A DNA stretch of 64,000 nt from Pseudomonas sp. SJZ079 (lineage in GTDB: Bacteria > Pseudomonadota > Gammaproteobacteria > Pseudomonadales > Pseudomonadaceae): assembly GCF_007993865.1 (NCBI RefSeq), contig NZ_VIUH01000003.1, forward strand, positions 62,001 through 126,000, written 5' to 3'. The translations under genes were made by a program, and so were the position numbers. Each line of letters starts with the position of its first letter. Position 1 is the stretch's first letter. The notes beneath the pieces were generated by a model. The model had not been told where the DNA came from, ran no database searches, and saw only the letters and a program-made list of their open reading frames with translations. Positions 44,577 to 53,429 of this stretch are shown here, one piece after another.

Positions 44577-45830
44577 ATGAAAAATTTCAACAACCTAGAA
44601 TTCAAACGCGGCTGGCATGTGCTGATCCTGGCTATTGTCGGCGTGGCCACCAGTTCCAGCTCGTTGCTGCTGTATAGCTTCAGTTCTATGGTGATTCCCC
44701 TGGAACAGGCCATGGGCTGGGCGCGCAGTGATTTGCAGGCGGCGATTACGGCGTTGTCTCTGGGCACCATTGTCGCGGCGCAACTGGCCGGTTGGCTCAA
44801 CCTGCGGTATGGCTTGCGCGCCGTGACCCTGGTGTCGCTGGTGACCCTGTCGCTCAGTGTGCTGATGCTGAGCCAGATCAGTGGTTCGATCTGGATGCTC
44901 TACCTGGGTTTCTTTTTGGTGCCGCTTGCCGGTTTGGGCACCTTGCAGATCACTTGGTCGCACCTGATCAACCTGTGGTTCGAGGAGAACCGTGGTTTTG
45001 CCTTGGCGATCATTCTCAGTGGCTCAGGGTTAGCGGCGATCATGCTGCCGCTAATCACCACGTGGGCGATCAGCCGCTGGGATTGGCAGTCCGGTTTTAT
45101 CGCGCTTGCGTTGCTGCCGGTGTTGTTGGCGCTGCCACTGGCGCTGCGCTGGCTGATCCCGGAGATCGGCAGCACTCGCACGCATACTCAGCCTACTAGT
45201 GAGCAAGACCGCGAGCGTCCTGGCCTGCTTTTCAAGGATGCCCTGTGCTCCTGGCGCTTCTGGGTATGCAACCTGTCGATGACCCTGGTGGTGTCCTGCG
45301 TGGTCGGCATGGTTACCAATATCGTGCCTATGCTGCAGGATCGCGGGCTGACGGCGCTACAGGCCGGTCAGGTATTCAGCAGCTTCGGTATTTCGTTGAT
45401 TCTCGGGCGTTTGCTGGTGGGGTATTTGATCGACCGGTTGTGGGCGCCGGGCGTCGCCGCGCTGGCCCTGCTGATGCCGGCCTTTGCCTGCCTGATCTTC
45501 ATCTATGCCGAGTCCAGTCTGTTGTCCTTCACCATCGCCACCTTGCTGGTGGGCATCGGGGCGGGGGCCGAGTTCGATATCGCCGCCTTCCTGATCGCAC
45601 GCTATTTCGGCATGCGCGACTATGGCCGTCTGTTCGGCGCGCACCTAGGGCTGATCACCGCCGGTGCCGCCACCGCACCCCTGTTGTTCGGCGCCTTGCT
45701 GAGCATGACCGGCAGCTACAGCGCGATGCTCGGCTTCTGCTTCGCGTGCTTTGTGGTCGGGCCACTGCTGTTGTTGGGGTTGGGCGGCTACCCGGTGTTC
45801 CAGCCAGTGCGAGTTGCAGCCAACACATAA
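44577..45830 (+). CDS. MFS transporter (module A)
   Basis: This 417-residue protein has 12 predicted transmembrane helices and resembles the monocarboxylate/oxalate:formate-like branch of the major facilitator superfamily, with the loop 2-3 signature LNLRYGLRAV and the second-half equivalent LVGYLIDRLWAPGV. It probably brings a carboxylate or other polar pathway substrate across the inner membrane. The ATG at 44577 is chosen over an in-frame start 72 bp upstream because that extension is charged and overlaps the preceding stop. Confidence 0.9.
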   Translation: MKNFNNLEFKRGWHVLILAIVGVATSSSSLLLYSFSSMVIPLEQAMGWARSDLQAAITALSLGTIVAAQLAGWLNLRYGLRAVTLVSLVTLSLSVLMLSQISGSIWMLYLGFFLVPLAGLGTLQITWSHLINLWFEENRGFALAIILSGSGLAAIMLPLITTWAISRWDWQSGFIALALLPVLLALPLALRWLIPEIGSTRTHTQPTSEQDRERPGLLFKDALCSWRFWVCNLSMTLVVSCVVGMVTNIVPMLQDRGLTALQAGQVFSSFGISLILGRLLVGYLIDRLWAPGVAALALLMPAFACLIFIYAESSLLSFTIATLLVGIGAGAEFDIAAFLIARYFGMRDYGRLFGAHLGLITAGAATAPLLFGALLSMTGSYSAMLGFCFACFVVGPLLLLGLGGYPVFQPVRVAANT

Positions 45831-45913
45831 ATAGATATGGACAAAATATTAAAATGTGTTCAAGTTTGTCGTATCAATGAGAGCCAACAACAAGAATCAG
45901 TGATGGAGGCAAT

Positions 45914-46840
45914 ATGCGTGCTGCTGTGATTTCCGAACGTAATGCTCTGCCGGTGGTAGGTGAGTTTCGCGAGCCCGAGCCGCAGGACGGCTCGGTGCTG
46001 ATCGACGTGGATACCGCCGGCCTGGGTGGCTGGGACGTGCTCGGCGCCTATCGCCTGGGCGTGGAATACCCGTGCGTGATTCGTGGCGAAGGCGTCGGCC
46101 GTGCCCCCGATGGCCGACGCGTTTATTTCGGCGAACGTTCGCTGTTGCCGTTCGGTGCCTGGGCCGAGCGCACCGTAGTGCCGGCTGCGGAAGTCTGGGA
46201 CGTGCCGGATGATGTCGATGACAAGACCGCCATCAGCATGGGCATTGCCGCGACCGGCGCGATCGTGCCGCTGGAGCAGGCGAAGATCCAAAAAGGCGAG
46301 AAGGTGCTGATCCTCGGGGCCACCGGCACCCTCGGTCAAATCGCCCTTCAACTGGCCCGTGGTATGGGCGCTGGGCGGGTGGTTGGCGCTGCTCGCTCGG
46401 AAGAAGCGCTACTGCGACTGAAGTCGTGCGGTATCGCCGACGAGGTGGTGACCCTGGGTGGTGCCGATGATGTGGCGGCGCTCAAGGATGCCTCCGGCGG
46501 TGGCTTCGACGTGGTACTCGATCTGGTTTGCGGCCAGCCGATGCTGACCTCGCTGAAAGCCACCAACTGGGGCGCGCGGATCATGACCATTGGTACCGGT
46601 GCCGGGCGTCAGCTCAATCTGGATATCGCCGACCTGCTGTTTCGCACGCTGTCGTGCATCGGTACCGGCCAGCGTCCGCCAGCCGACCGCGAGCAGATCT
46701 GGAAACGCCTGCTGAAGATCGCCAAGGAGCAACAGATCCACGTCGACTACGTCGATTACACCCTGGATCAAGCCGCCGAAGCCTGGGCTGCCCAGCAGGC
46801 CGGCCCGCACGCCAAGATCACGGCCAGCATTCGCCGCTGA
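45914..46840 (+). CDS. Zinc-independent MDR/quinone oxidoreductase-like reductase
   Basis: This 308-residue medium-chain dehydrogenase has an NAD(P) site VLILGATGTLGQIALQLARG. The zinc-ligand loop is absent, as in quinone oxidoreductases and enoyl reductases. The N-terminal GroES-like part (MRAAVISERNALPVVGEFRE) is shorter than usual. It would reduce an enone, quinone or enoyl intermediate with NAD(P)H. An AT-rich stretch of about 80 bp and a TGGAGG site precede it, so it may have its own promoter within module A. Confidence 0.88.
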   Translation: MRAAVISERNALPVVGEFREPEPQDGSVLIDVDTAGLGGWDVLGAYRLGVEYPCVIRGEGVGRAPDGRRVYFGERSLLPFGAWAERTVVPAAEVWDVPDDVDDKTAISMGIAATGAIVPLEQAKIQKGEKVLILGATGTLGQIALQLARGMGAGRVVGAARSEEALLRLKSCGIADEVVTLGGADDVAALKDASGGGFDVVLDLVCGQPMLTSLKATNWGARIMTIGTGAGRQLNLDIADLLFRTLSCIGTGQRPPADREQIWKRLLKIAKEQQIHVDYVDYTLDQAAEAWAAQQAGPHAKITASIRR

Positions 46841-46987
46841 GTCGAGAGTACGGCCGGTCTCCGTCCTGAAGGCCGGCCCCCTTTCAAGCATATCTCCAGG
46901 CTGCGTGTGCCGCTGCTCTTGGCTGCCGGTCATTTGTCCGAGGGGATAACGGGTTCGCCAGCCTCAATTACAGACGGAGAGTACGAC

Positions 46988-47350
46988 ATGGTGAACAGCG
47001 AACAGGTCGTTCGTGAGTTTATTGGCCATTTCCACCACAGCTGGCCGGACGATCTCCGTCAGCCTGTGGCTTTACTGGCCGAGGACGCCTACTACCAGAT
47101 GGAAACACCGAGCATTGCTGCGGTTCACGGCCGCGAGGCCATCCTCAAGGTGCTTGAGGCGATGAAAGCGAAAGTGGTGAATCAGAAGCATGAACTGATC
47201 AAAGTCGCCACCCTCGACAATGTGGTGTTTATGGAGCGAATCGATCAGTCCTATTGCCATGGCAAATGGGTGGCCGTGCCGATGGTGGCGGTTTTCGAGT
47301 TGAATGACGCAGGCAAGATAGTCGCTTGGCGTGAATACCTCGACCTATAA
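46988..47350 (+). CDS. NTF2-like/SnoaL protein related to limonene-epoxide hydrolase (second)
   Basis: This 120-residue NTF2-like protein is paralogous to the gene at 41767: VFMERIDQSYC, VPMVAVFELNDAGKIVAWREYLDL align with the ends of that protein. The Arg-x-Asp and WREY elements of limonene-epoxide-hydrolase-like enzymes are again present with Glu at the third position. It could act on an epoxide or related intermediate. The ATG at 46988 follows acggagag. It is the last intact gene of module A. Confidence 0.8.
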   Translation: MVNSEQVVREFIGHFHHSWPDDLRQPVALLAEDAYYQMETPSIAAVHGREAILKVLEAMKAKVVNQKHELIKVATLDNVVFMERIDQSYCHGKWVAVPMVAVFELNDAGKIVAWREYLDL

Positions 47351-47433
47351 CAATGCCGGGGAGCACGGTGTAGCGTTCGACGATATCGAGAAAAGCCTAG
47401 CCCCGGGAGCCGCCTGGAGGGGGAACGTCGGCG

Positions 47434-47766
47434 TTGTCGAAGTGCCGCGCCAAACGGGTCTGCGCATCTCGGGCGATCAGTCTCCACAAGTTTATGTGCC
47501 TGCCGCGCCGGACGTCGCCTTACCTGTCTGTCGCGCATGCCGATGAGCTGGCGGGGCTGCCGCCTACCTTCATCGGCGTGGGAACTCTGGATTTATTTGT
47601 CGCGGAAAGTATCGCCTATGCCCAGCAGCTGATCCGCTGCAGGGTTGCGAGCGAGCTGCGCATTTACCCCGGTGTGATGCACGGCTTTGATTGGCTCAAG
47701 GAGGCGAGGGCGGCACTGCAGTTTGTCAGCGACCATCTGGCCGCGCTGCGGCGCTTGCTGGCGTAG
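47434..47766 (+). pseudogene. C-terminal remnant of an alpha/beta hydrolase (HSL-type)
   Basis: Only the last third of an esterase-like protein remains: ELAGLPPTFIGVGTLDLF carries the acid Asp and YPGVMHGFD the catalytic His, as in hormone-sensitive-lipase-type hydrolases. The nucleophile GxSxG and oxyanion HGG are missing, and sequence upstream of about 47530 does not match in any one frame. It directly follows the NTF2-like gene, so a 5' deletion within module A is likely. Confidence 0.75.
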
Positions 47767-47806
47767 CCGAGCAGTTGGCGGCAGGCCAATCGGGGCTACC
47801 TGTGGC

Positions 47807-48436
47807 TCAGCTCAACGGGATGCCGGCAGTCGGCCAGTTGCCGTTGTTCATCAGTTTGTCAAAGGCTTCGGTGATCTCCTGCGCCGAGCAGGGATAGTCG
47901 TGTCTGACCCACCATAACCACAGGCCGATTAAGGCGCCGACAAAACAGCGCACTACTACCTCTCCAGATAGCTCGTAGGCGCTGCAAATGCCTTGTTTGC
48001 GGTAGTGCTCACGCACCTGGATCAGCAGAATATTTTCAAGGTGGGCGAGGATGATGGCTTGCGACGGGCTGCTGAAAAACGAGGTGGTCAACGCAGCATG
48101 TCGTTCGGTGGCAGCGAACAACCAGGCCGATACATCCAGCACTACACGGCGCTCACCGCAGATGTCATCGACCCGGGTATGCGGTATGCCGATGCTGTCG
48201 TAACCGGCGAGCAACAGGTCTTCCTTGTCGCGAAAGTGTGCATAGAAGGTCGAGCGTGCCACCCCGGTACGATCCAGCAGCTCTTGCACGGTGATTTCAC
48301 TGTAGTCCTTTTCCAGCGCCAGTCGGTACATGCAGTCGAGCAACAATTCACGGGTGCGTTGCGAGCGCAGGGCATGGCGTTTGCCGGCGAGTTCGTCAGC
48401 CAGCGGAGGGAACTGAAGTGGGGTGGGCTGCTTCAT
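47807..48436 (-). CDS. TetR family regulator divergent from the P450 operon
   Basis: This 209-residue protein has a TetR helix-turn-helix (RTRELLLDCMYRLALEKDYS, then LLDRTGVARSTFYAHFRDKEDL) at about residues 27-75. Its ligand domain resembles the TetR_C_33/YsiA-like group. It is divergent from the P450 gene with 242 bp between, and a perfect inverted repeat in that gap is a plausible operator, so it likely represses module B. The ATG at 48436 is chosen over an in-frame ATG 51 bp upstream. Confidence 0.87.
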   Translation of the reverse strand: MKQPTPLQFPPLADELAGKRHALRSQRTRELLLDCMYRLALEKDYSEITVQELLDRTGVARSTFYAHFRDKEDLLLAGYDSIGIPHTRVDDICGERRVVLDVSAWLFAATERHAALTTSFFSSPSQAIILAHLENILLIQVREHYRKQGICSAYELSGEVVVRCFVGALIGLWLWWVRHDYPCSAQEITEAFDKLMNNGNWPTAGIPLS

Positions 48437-48590
48437 TGAGGCTACCTGCAAGGCGTTTTTATTGGAGTCATGGCGCCGTGCGCGCATAGGCTGCGGCGGT
48501 GATTCTGGCAGACTGGCACAAGCCTTCCCCGGTAGGCAAGGCGCACTTTGCCTGGGTCCGTCGGGTGGTGTGATTCTGAAGTTGAAATCG

Positions 48591-48614
48591 AACGGATCTT
48601 AAATTCTGTCCGTT
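48591..48614. promoter_or_regulatory. Candidate TetR operator before the P450 gene
   Basis: AACGGA (48591-48596) and TCCGTT (48609-48614) are exact reverse complements with a 12-bp AT-rich spacer (tcttaaattctg). The site is 65 bp upstream of the P450 start, between divergent tetR and P450 genes. Confidence 0.5.
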
Positions 48615-48678
48615 GTGCATTATTTGGCTTGGCCCTACATTTTTCTCCGTTCGCAAGCGACGACCGGAGAAAACAATA

Positions 48679-49950
48679 ATGACCGTCGATCACGCCACTG
48701 CCATCCCTTCACACATTCCCGCGCACCTGGTGCAGGACTTCGACTTGTGGGCCGAGCTCACGGCTCAGGGCGAAAATGCCTATGCCTGGGCCGCCAATCT
48801 GCATCGCAGCACCCCGCCGATTTTCTGGGTGCCGCGGCTGAGCTTCCTGGCGGGTACTTGGGTGCCACGCCGTGCTGAAGACCTGCGGCGCATCCTGCAA
48901 GACCCGGAAACCTTCAGCAGCGTCGGCCTCACGCCTTACGCCATGTTATTGGGTGAAAGCTGGCGTCTGGCCCCGCTGGAGGTTGATCCGCCGGATCACG
49001 CCAAGTACCGCGCGCTGCTCAATCCGCTGTTCACGCCGAAGAAGGTCGATGCCCTTGAGCAGGACATCCGCGCGCTGGCAACCCAGTTGATCGAAGCGGT
49101 GGCACAGCAGGGACGTTGCGACTTCAACGAAGACTTTGCCAAAGCCTTCCCGACTCTGATCTTCCTCAAACTGATGGGCTGGCCACTGGAAGAGCGTCCG
49201 CTGTTCCAGCACTGGACGCAGACCCTGATCAAAAGCTTTGACATGCAGGTGGTCACCGACAATGCGCGGGCCATCACCGGCTGGATTCGCAACCACATCG
49301 CCGAGCGACGGCTGAACCCGGGCGACGATTTCACCAGTTACCTGCTGGCCAGTCAGATAGACGGACGCGCGCTGACCGATGACGAAATGCTCGGCATCAA
49401 TTTCCTCATATTTATCGGCGGGCTGGACACCGTCACTTCCAGCATCGGCCTGTTCTTCCGCCATCTGGCGCGCCACCCCGAGCAGCAGGCGCAACTGCGC
49501 GCCGACCCGGAGCTGATCCCCAATGCGGTCGAGGAACTGCTGCGCTCCTATTCCATCGTCAACATGCGCCGCACCGTGACTCGCGATGTGCAGATCGGCG
49601 AAGCGCTGATGAAGAAGGGGGACATGGTGTTGATCAGCACCGAGCTGGCCAACTTAGACCCGGAAGTGTTCGACAACCCCGAGCAAGTCGACTTCCTGCG
49701 CAGCAGCGGTGCGCCGCATATGGCGTTCTCCTACGGTGTGCATCGCTGCGTCGGTTCGCACCTGGCGCGCCGCGAGCTGCGCATCGCTCTGGAACTGTGG
49801 CTCAAGCTGATCCCGCCGTTTCGCATCGCCGACGGTACGCAGCCGCGCTTCAGTGCAGTCGGCGTGTTCGGGATGGAAGACCTGCACCTGCAGTGGGATC
49901 CGGTGGTCGGCACTGCGCCAGCCACGTCTGCCGAGCGGCTGAGCGCATGA
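48679..49950 (+). CDS. Cytochrome P450, P450cam-like (CYP101-like)
   Basis: This 423-residue soluble P450 has haem-ligand motif FSYGVHRCVG (Cys357), I-helix FIGGLDTVTSS (Thr251) and ExxR in EELLR (near residues 286-289). The pattern IPAHLVQDFDLW at the start and VGGLDTV-like I-helix recall P450cam, whose substrates are terpenoid. It hydroxylates or otherwise oxidises a small hydrophobic compound using electrons from the ferredoxin encoded next, which it overlaps by 4 nt. No ferredoxin reductase gene is adjacent. The ATG at 48679 is chosen because the earlier in-frame start adds 22 unrelated residues. Confidence 0.92.
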   Translation: MTVDHATAIPSHIPAHLVQDFDLWAELTAQGENAYAWAANLHRSTPPIFWVPRLSFLAGTWVPRRAEDLRRILQDPETFSSVGLTPYAMLLGESWRLAPLEVDPPDHAKYRALLNPLFTPKKVDALEQDIRALATQLIEAVAQQGRCDFNEDFAKAFPTLIFLKLMGWPLEERPLFQHWTQTLIKSFDMQVVTDNARAITGWIRNHIAERRLNPGDDFTSYLLASQIDGRALTDDEMLGINFLIFIGGLDTVTSSIGLFFRHLARHPEQQAQLRADPELIPNAVEELLRSYSIVNMRRTVTRDVQIGEALMKKGDMVLISTELANLDPEVFDNPEQVDFLRSSGAPHMAFSYGVHRCVGSHLARRELRIALELWLKLIPPFRIADGTQPRFSAVGVFGMEDLHLQWDPVVGTAPATSAERLSA

Positions 49951-50168
49951 AGGTGCGTATCAACCAGCAGGCCTGCGCCGGCCATGCTCGCTGCAACCAT
50001 GTGGCGCCCGGCCTCTACAGCCTCGACGACAACGGTTATATCGCCAGCACCGGCTTCAGGGTCGAGGTCGGGCAGCAAGCCCTGGCATTGCGCGGTGCGC
50101 GGGCTTGCCCGGAACGCATCATCGAGATGCTCGATGAACCGGCATCCGCTTCGTTCGGCGCGACCTGA
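49947..50168 (+). CDS. [3Fe-4S]-type ferredoxin for the P450
   Basis: This 73-residue ferredoxin has the motif CAGHARC (Cys10, His13, Cys16) and CP at residues 54-55. The missing second cysteine (His13 in its place) and the single Cys-Pro are the signature of [3Fe-4S] ferredoxins that serve bacterial P450s. It overlaps the P450 stop as ATGA, so the two are co-translated. Close P450cam relatives instead use a 2Fe-2S ferredoxin, so this pairing is a mixed type. Confidence 0.9.
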   Translation: MKVRINQQACAGHARCNHVAPGLYSLDDNGYIASTGFRVEVGQQALALRGARACPERIIEMLDEPASASFGAT

Positions 50169-50218
50169 GCCCGCTTGACCACGACCTTTCACGTTATCCA
50201 GTAGAAAGAAGAACACTT

Positions 50219-51838
50219 ATGAGTAAAACCTACGACTACATCGTCATCGGTGCGGGGTCCTCGGGCTGTGTGCTGGCCAACCGATTGTCGGCTGACCCCG
50301 GCGTATCGGTGCTGCTGATCGAGAGCGGCCCCGACCACAGCAGCCCATTGATCAGGATGCCGCGCGGCATCGGCAAACTGCTCAACCCCGGCAATCCGCA
50401 CGTCTGGTCATACCAGGCCCAGCGGGGTGAGGGCATGGGCGACGAATTGTGGCTCAAGGGCAAGACCATTGGCGGCTCCAGTTCGGTCAACGGCATGGTC
50501 TATGTGCGCGGCACCCCGGCCGATTACGACGGTTGGGAAGCCCAGGGCTGCAGCGGCTGGGGTTGGGAGGACATGGGTCGGCAGTTTGTCGCCCTGGAAG
50601 ACCATCAGCTCGGCGCGGCACAGTGGCGCGGCGTCGGTGGCCCGCTCAAGGTCAGCGTGCACCCGGCCGGCGACTCGCTGTGCGAGGCGATCATCGGCGC
50701 GGCCGGCAAGCTCGGGGTTACGCGAGTCAGCGACACCAACCATGTCGACGCCGTCGCTCAGGGTGGGTTTGGCTATCAGCCGCAAACCACCTGGCAGGGG
50801 CAGCGCTTCAGCGCTGCACGCGCGTTTCTAGACCCGGTACGCCAGCGCCCCAACCTCACCATCATGACCGGCACCGATGTGCAGCGCATCGAGTTCAAGG
50901 AGCGCCGCGCGGTGGCCGTGCGGGTCCGTAGTGCCGCCGGCCCGCAGCGCTTTGCCATCGGCCGTGAAGTGCTGTTGTGCGCCGGGGCCATCGAGTCGCC
51001 AAAGTTGTTGCAACTGTCCGGCATCGGCCCGGCCGAGTTGCTGCGCGAGCACGGGATCGACGTGGTGTGCGATTCGCCGGATGTCGGCGGCAACCTGCGC
51101 GAGCATGTGTACATGGCCATGCAGTACCGGGTGACCCGCGGCAGCCTGAACCATTGCTTCTTCGGTTGGGGCTTGTTGCGTTCGGTGCTGCAGTACTTCC
51201 TGCGCAAGAAGGGGCCGATGACCCACGCGGCGCACGAGGCCGGCGGTTTCGTGAAAACCCGTGCGGGGCTGGAACTGCCAGACGCGCAGATCGGCGTCAG
51301 TCTCTATTCCATGGAAGGCGACGGCAACAAGGTGATGATCGACAAGCAACCGGGTCTGACCATCGGCGGCTATTTCCTGCACCCCGAAAGCCGCGGCCAT
51401 GTGCGCATCCAGTCGGCCGACCCGTCGGTACCGCCGCAGATTTGCGGTAACTACCTGGCCGCAGAGATCGACCGCACCTCGGCCATCGCCATGTTCCGCT
51501 GGTTTCGCCGGCTGGCTGCCGAGCCGCTACTCAAGCCGTTCATCGTCCATGAGCTGACGCCTGGCCCGCAGGTGCAAAGCGACGAGGAGATCCTTGCCGC
51601 GGTCCGGCGTCTGGGGCAGACCGCCTTCCACGTCGCCGGCACTTGCCGGATGGGCGCGGACCGCGACGCGGTGCTCGATCCGCAGTTGAAGGTCCGTGGC
51701 GTCGAGGGCATCCGGGTGGTCGACACCTCGGTCATGCCCTGTCTGGTTTCCGGCAACACCAATGCACCGGCGATGGCGATTGCCATGCGCGCGGCAGAAA
51801 TCATCACCGGTAAAATCGAAGGAGTGGCAGCCGCATGA
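50219..51838 (+). CDS. GMC family flavin alcohol oxidoreductase
   Basis: This 539-residue FAD enzyme opens with DYIVIGAGSSGCVLANRLS (dinucleotide fold) and has the second GMC signature AGAIESPKLLQLSGIGP. The C-terminal active site reads FHVAGTCRMG and SGNTNAPAMAIAMRAAE (Asn where choline oxidase has the second His or Asn). It resembles alcohol dehydrogenases of the choline dehydrogenase/AlkJ type and would turn the alcohol made by the P450 into an aldehyde. The next gene overlaps by 4 nt. Confidence 0.9.
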   Translation: MSKTYDYIVIGAGSSGCVLANRLSADPGVSVLLIESGPDHSSPLIRMPRGIGKLLNPGNPHVWSYQAQRGEGMGDELWLKGKTIGGSSSVNGMVYVRGTPADYDGWEAQGCSGWGWEDMGRQFVALEDHQLGAAQWRGVGGPLKVSVHPAGDSLCEAIIGAAGKLGVTRVSDTNHVDAVAQGGFGYQPQTTWQGQRFSAARAFLDPVRQRPNLTIMTGTDVQRIEFKERRAVAVRVRSAAGPQRFAIGREVLLCAGAIESPKLLQLSGIGPAELLREHGIDVVCDSPDVGGNLREHVYMAMQYRVTRGSLNHCFFGWGLLRSVLQYFLRKKGPMTHAAHEAGGFVKTRAGLELPDAQIGVSLYSMEGDGNKVMIDKQPGLTIGGYFLHPESRGHVRIQSADPSVPPQICGNYLAAEIDRTSAIAMFRWFRRLAAEPLLKPFIVHELTPGPQVQSDEEILAAVRRLGQTAFHVAGTCRMGADRDAVLDPQLKVRGVEGIRVVDTSVMPCLVSGNTNAPAMAIAMRAAEIITGKIEGVAAA

Positions 51839-53325
51839 GTATTCCCTATACCCACCTGGACAAGTTGTACATCGACGGCTGCTGGGTGGCCGCCGACGGG
51901 GCTTGCGAGGCGGTGCTCAACCCGGCCACCGAAGCGGTGATCGGTCATGCGCCGGTTGGCGACATTGCCGCTGCCGCGAGCGCCATCGCCGCCGCCCGCG
52001 AGGCGTTCGATAATGGCCCCTGGCCGCACATGAGCATGGCCGAGCGCGCTGCCTACATGCGCCGCATGCATGCCGCGCTGGTGGCCCGGCGTGAGCAGGT
52101 CGCCGCGCTGATCATTGCCGAGGTTGGCTGTTCACAAGGCGTGACCTACGCCATGCAGGTGGACATGCCACTGGCCCATGTGCTGACCGCCATCGAGCAG
52201 TCATTGCATCAGGAGCTGCGGCACATTCCGCTGGAAGCCACGCCCAACCCGATGAATCCGACCGGGCCGCTGATTCTCGGCAGCGGCAGCATCGAGCGCG
52301 AAGCCATCGGCGTGGTCGCCGGCATCACCGGCTACAATTTCCCGTTCCTGCTCAACCTGGCCAAGGTGTTCCCGGTCTTGCTGGCGGGCAACACCCTGGT
52401 GCTCAAACCATCGCCCTTCACGCCGTATTCCGCGCTGCTATTCGGCGAAATCGCCGCCGAGATCGGCTTGCCCAAGGGCGTGCTCAACATCGTTACCGGC
52501 GGCATCGAGGTCGGCAGCCTGCTGAGCAGTGACCCGCAGGTAGACATGGTCTCCTTCACCGGTTCGGAAGCCGTAGGCATGAGCATCATGGCCCAGGCCG
52601 CGCCCACCCTGAAGCGCGTGCACTTGGAGCTGGGCGGCAAGTCGGCGCTGATCGTCCGCGCCGATGCCGACATCCAGGCTACTGCCATGGGCGCACTGGC
52701 CGGGCTTACGGTGAACGCCGGGCAGGGTTGCGCCTTGCTCACCCGCTTCGTGGTGCACAACTCGATTCGCGAGCAGTTCGTGCAGGTTGTCAAGGCCATG
52801 GCCAGCCAGATCAAGATCGGCAACCCGGCTGACCCCAGCGTGATGATGGGGCCGCTGATCCGCGAGTCGCAGCGGGCCAAGGTCGAGCATTTCATCGCCA
52901 GCGGTCGCGATGCGGGGGCCACCCTGGTGTGTGGCGGCGGCCGCCCTGCGGGGCTCAAGCAAGGCTTCTTCAGCGAGATCACGCTGTTCGACGACGTGCG
53001 CAACGACATGCACATCGCCCAGGAAGAAATCTTCGGTCCGGTGGGCGTGGTCATCGGTTTTGACACGGACGAAGAAGCGATCGCCATCGCCAACGACTCG
53101 CGTTACGGCCTCAACGGCGGCATCGCCAGTGCCGACGCCGCGACCGCCTACCAGATGGCCCGGCGCATCCGTGCCGGCAGCGTCTACATCAACGGTGGTG
53201 GCGGCAAGATGCCCTATGCGCCGATTGGCGGTTTCAAACGGTCGGGCATCGGCCGCGAGTTCGGCCCGGACTGGCTCAAGGAGTTCACCCAGGAGAAATC
53301 GATCATCTATCCCGTTGGCCGCTAG
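51835..53325 (+). CDS. Aldehyde dehydrogenase (module B)
   Basis: This 496-residue NAD(P)-dependent aldehyde dehydrogenase has general base Glu265 (HLELGGKSALIV), catalytic Cys299 (NAGQGCALLT) and the FTGSEAVG cofactor motif. It would oxidise the aldehyde from the GMC enzyme to the acid. The ATG overlaps the GMC stop as ATGA, so P450-ferredoxin and GMC-ALDH form two tightly coupled pairs in one operon. Confidence 0.94.
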   Translation: MSIPYTHLDKLYIDGCWVAADGACEAVLNPATEAVIGHAPVGDIAAAASAIAAAREAFDNGPWPHMSMAERAAYMRRMHAALVARREQVAALIIAEVGCSQGVTYAMQVDMPLAHVLTAIEQSLHQELRHIPLEATPNPMNPTGPLILGSGSIEREAIGVVAGITGYNFPFLLNLAKVFPVLLAGNTLVLKPSPFTPYSALLFGEIAAEIGLPKGVLNIVTGGIEVGSLLSSDPQVDMVSFTGSEAVGMSIMAQAAPTLKRVHLELGGKSALIVRADADIQATAMGALAGLTVNAGQGCALLTRFVVHNSIREQFVQVVKAMASQIKIGNPADPSVMMGPLIRESQRAKVEHFIASGRDAGATLVCGGGRPAGLKQGFFSEITLFDDVRNDMHIAQEEIFGPVGVVIGFDTDEEAIAIANDSRYGLNGGIASADAATAYQMARRIRAGSVYINGGGGKMPYAPIGGFKRSGIGREFGPDWLKEFTQEKSIIYPVGR

Positions 53326-53429
53326 TTCGCGCTGATGCAGGGATCACTGCGCGTTTTACCTCGGGTATGCGCCGCCGGTTGCGCTGGCGCTTACCGATAG
53401 GCGACTGAAAATAAAAAAAGGTGGTTTGT

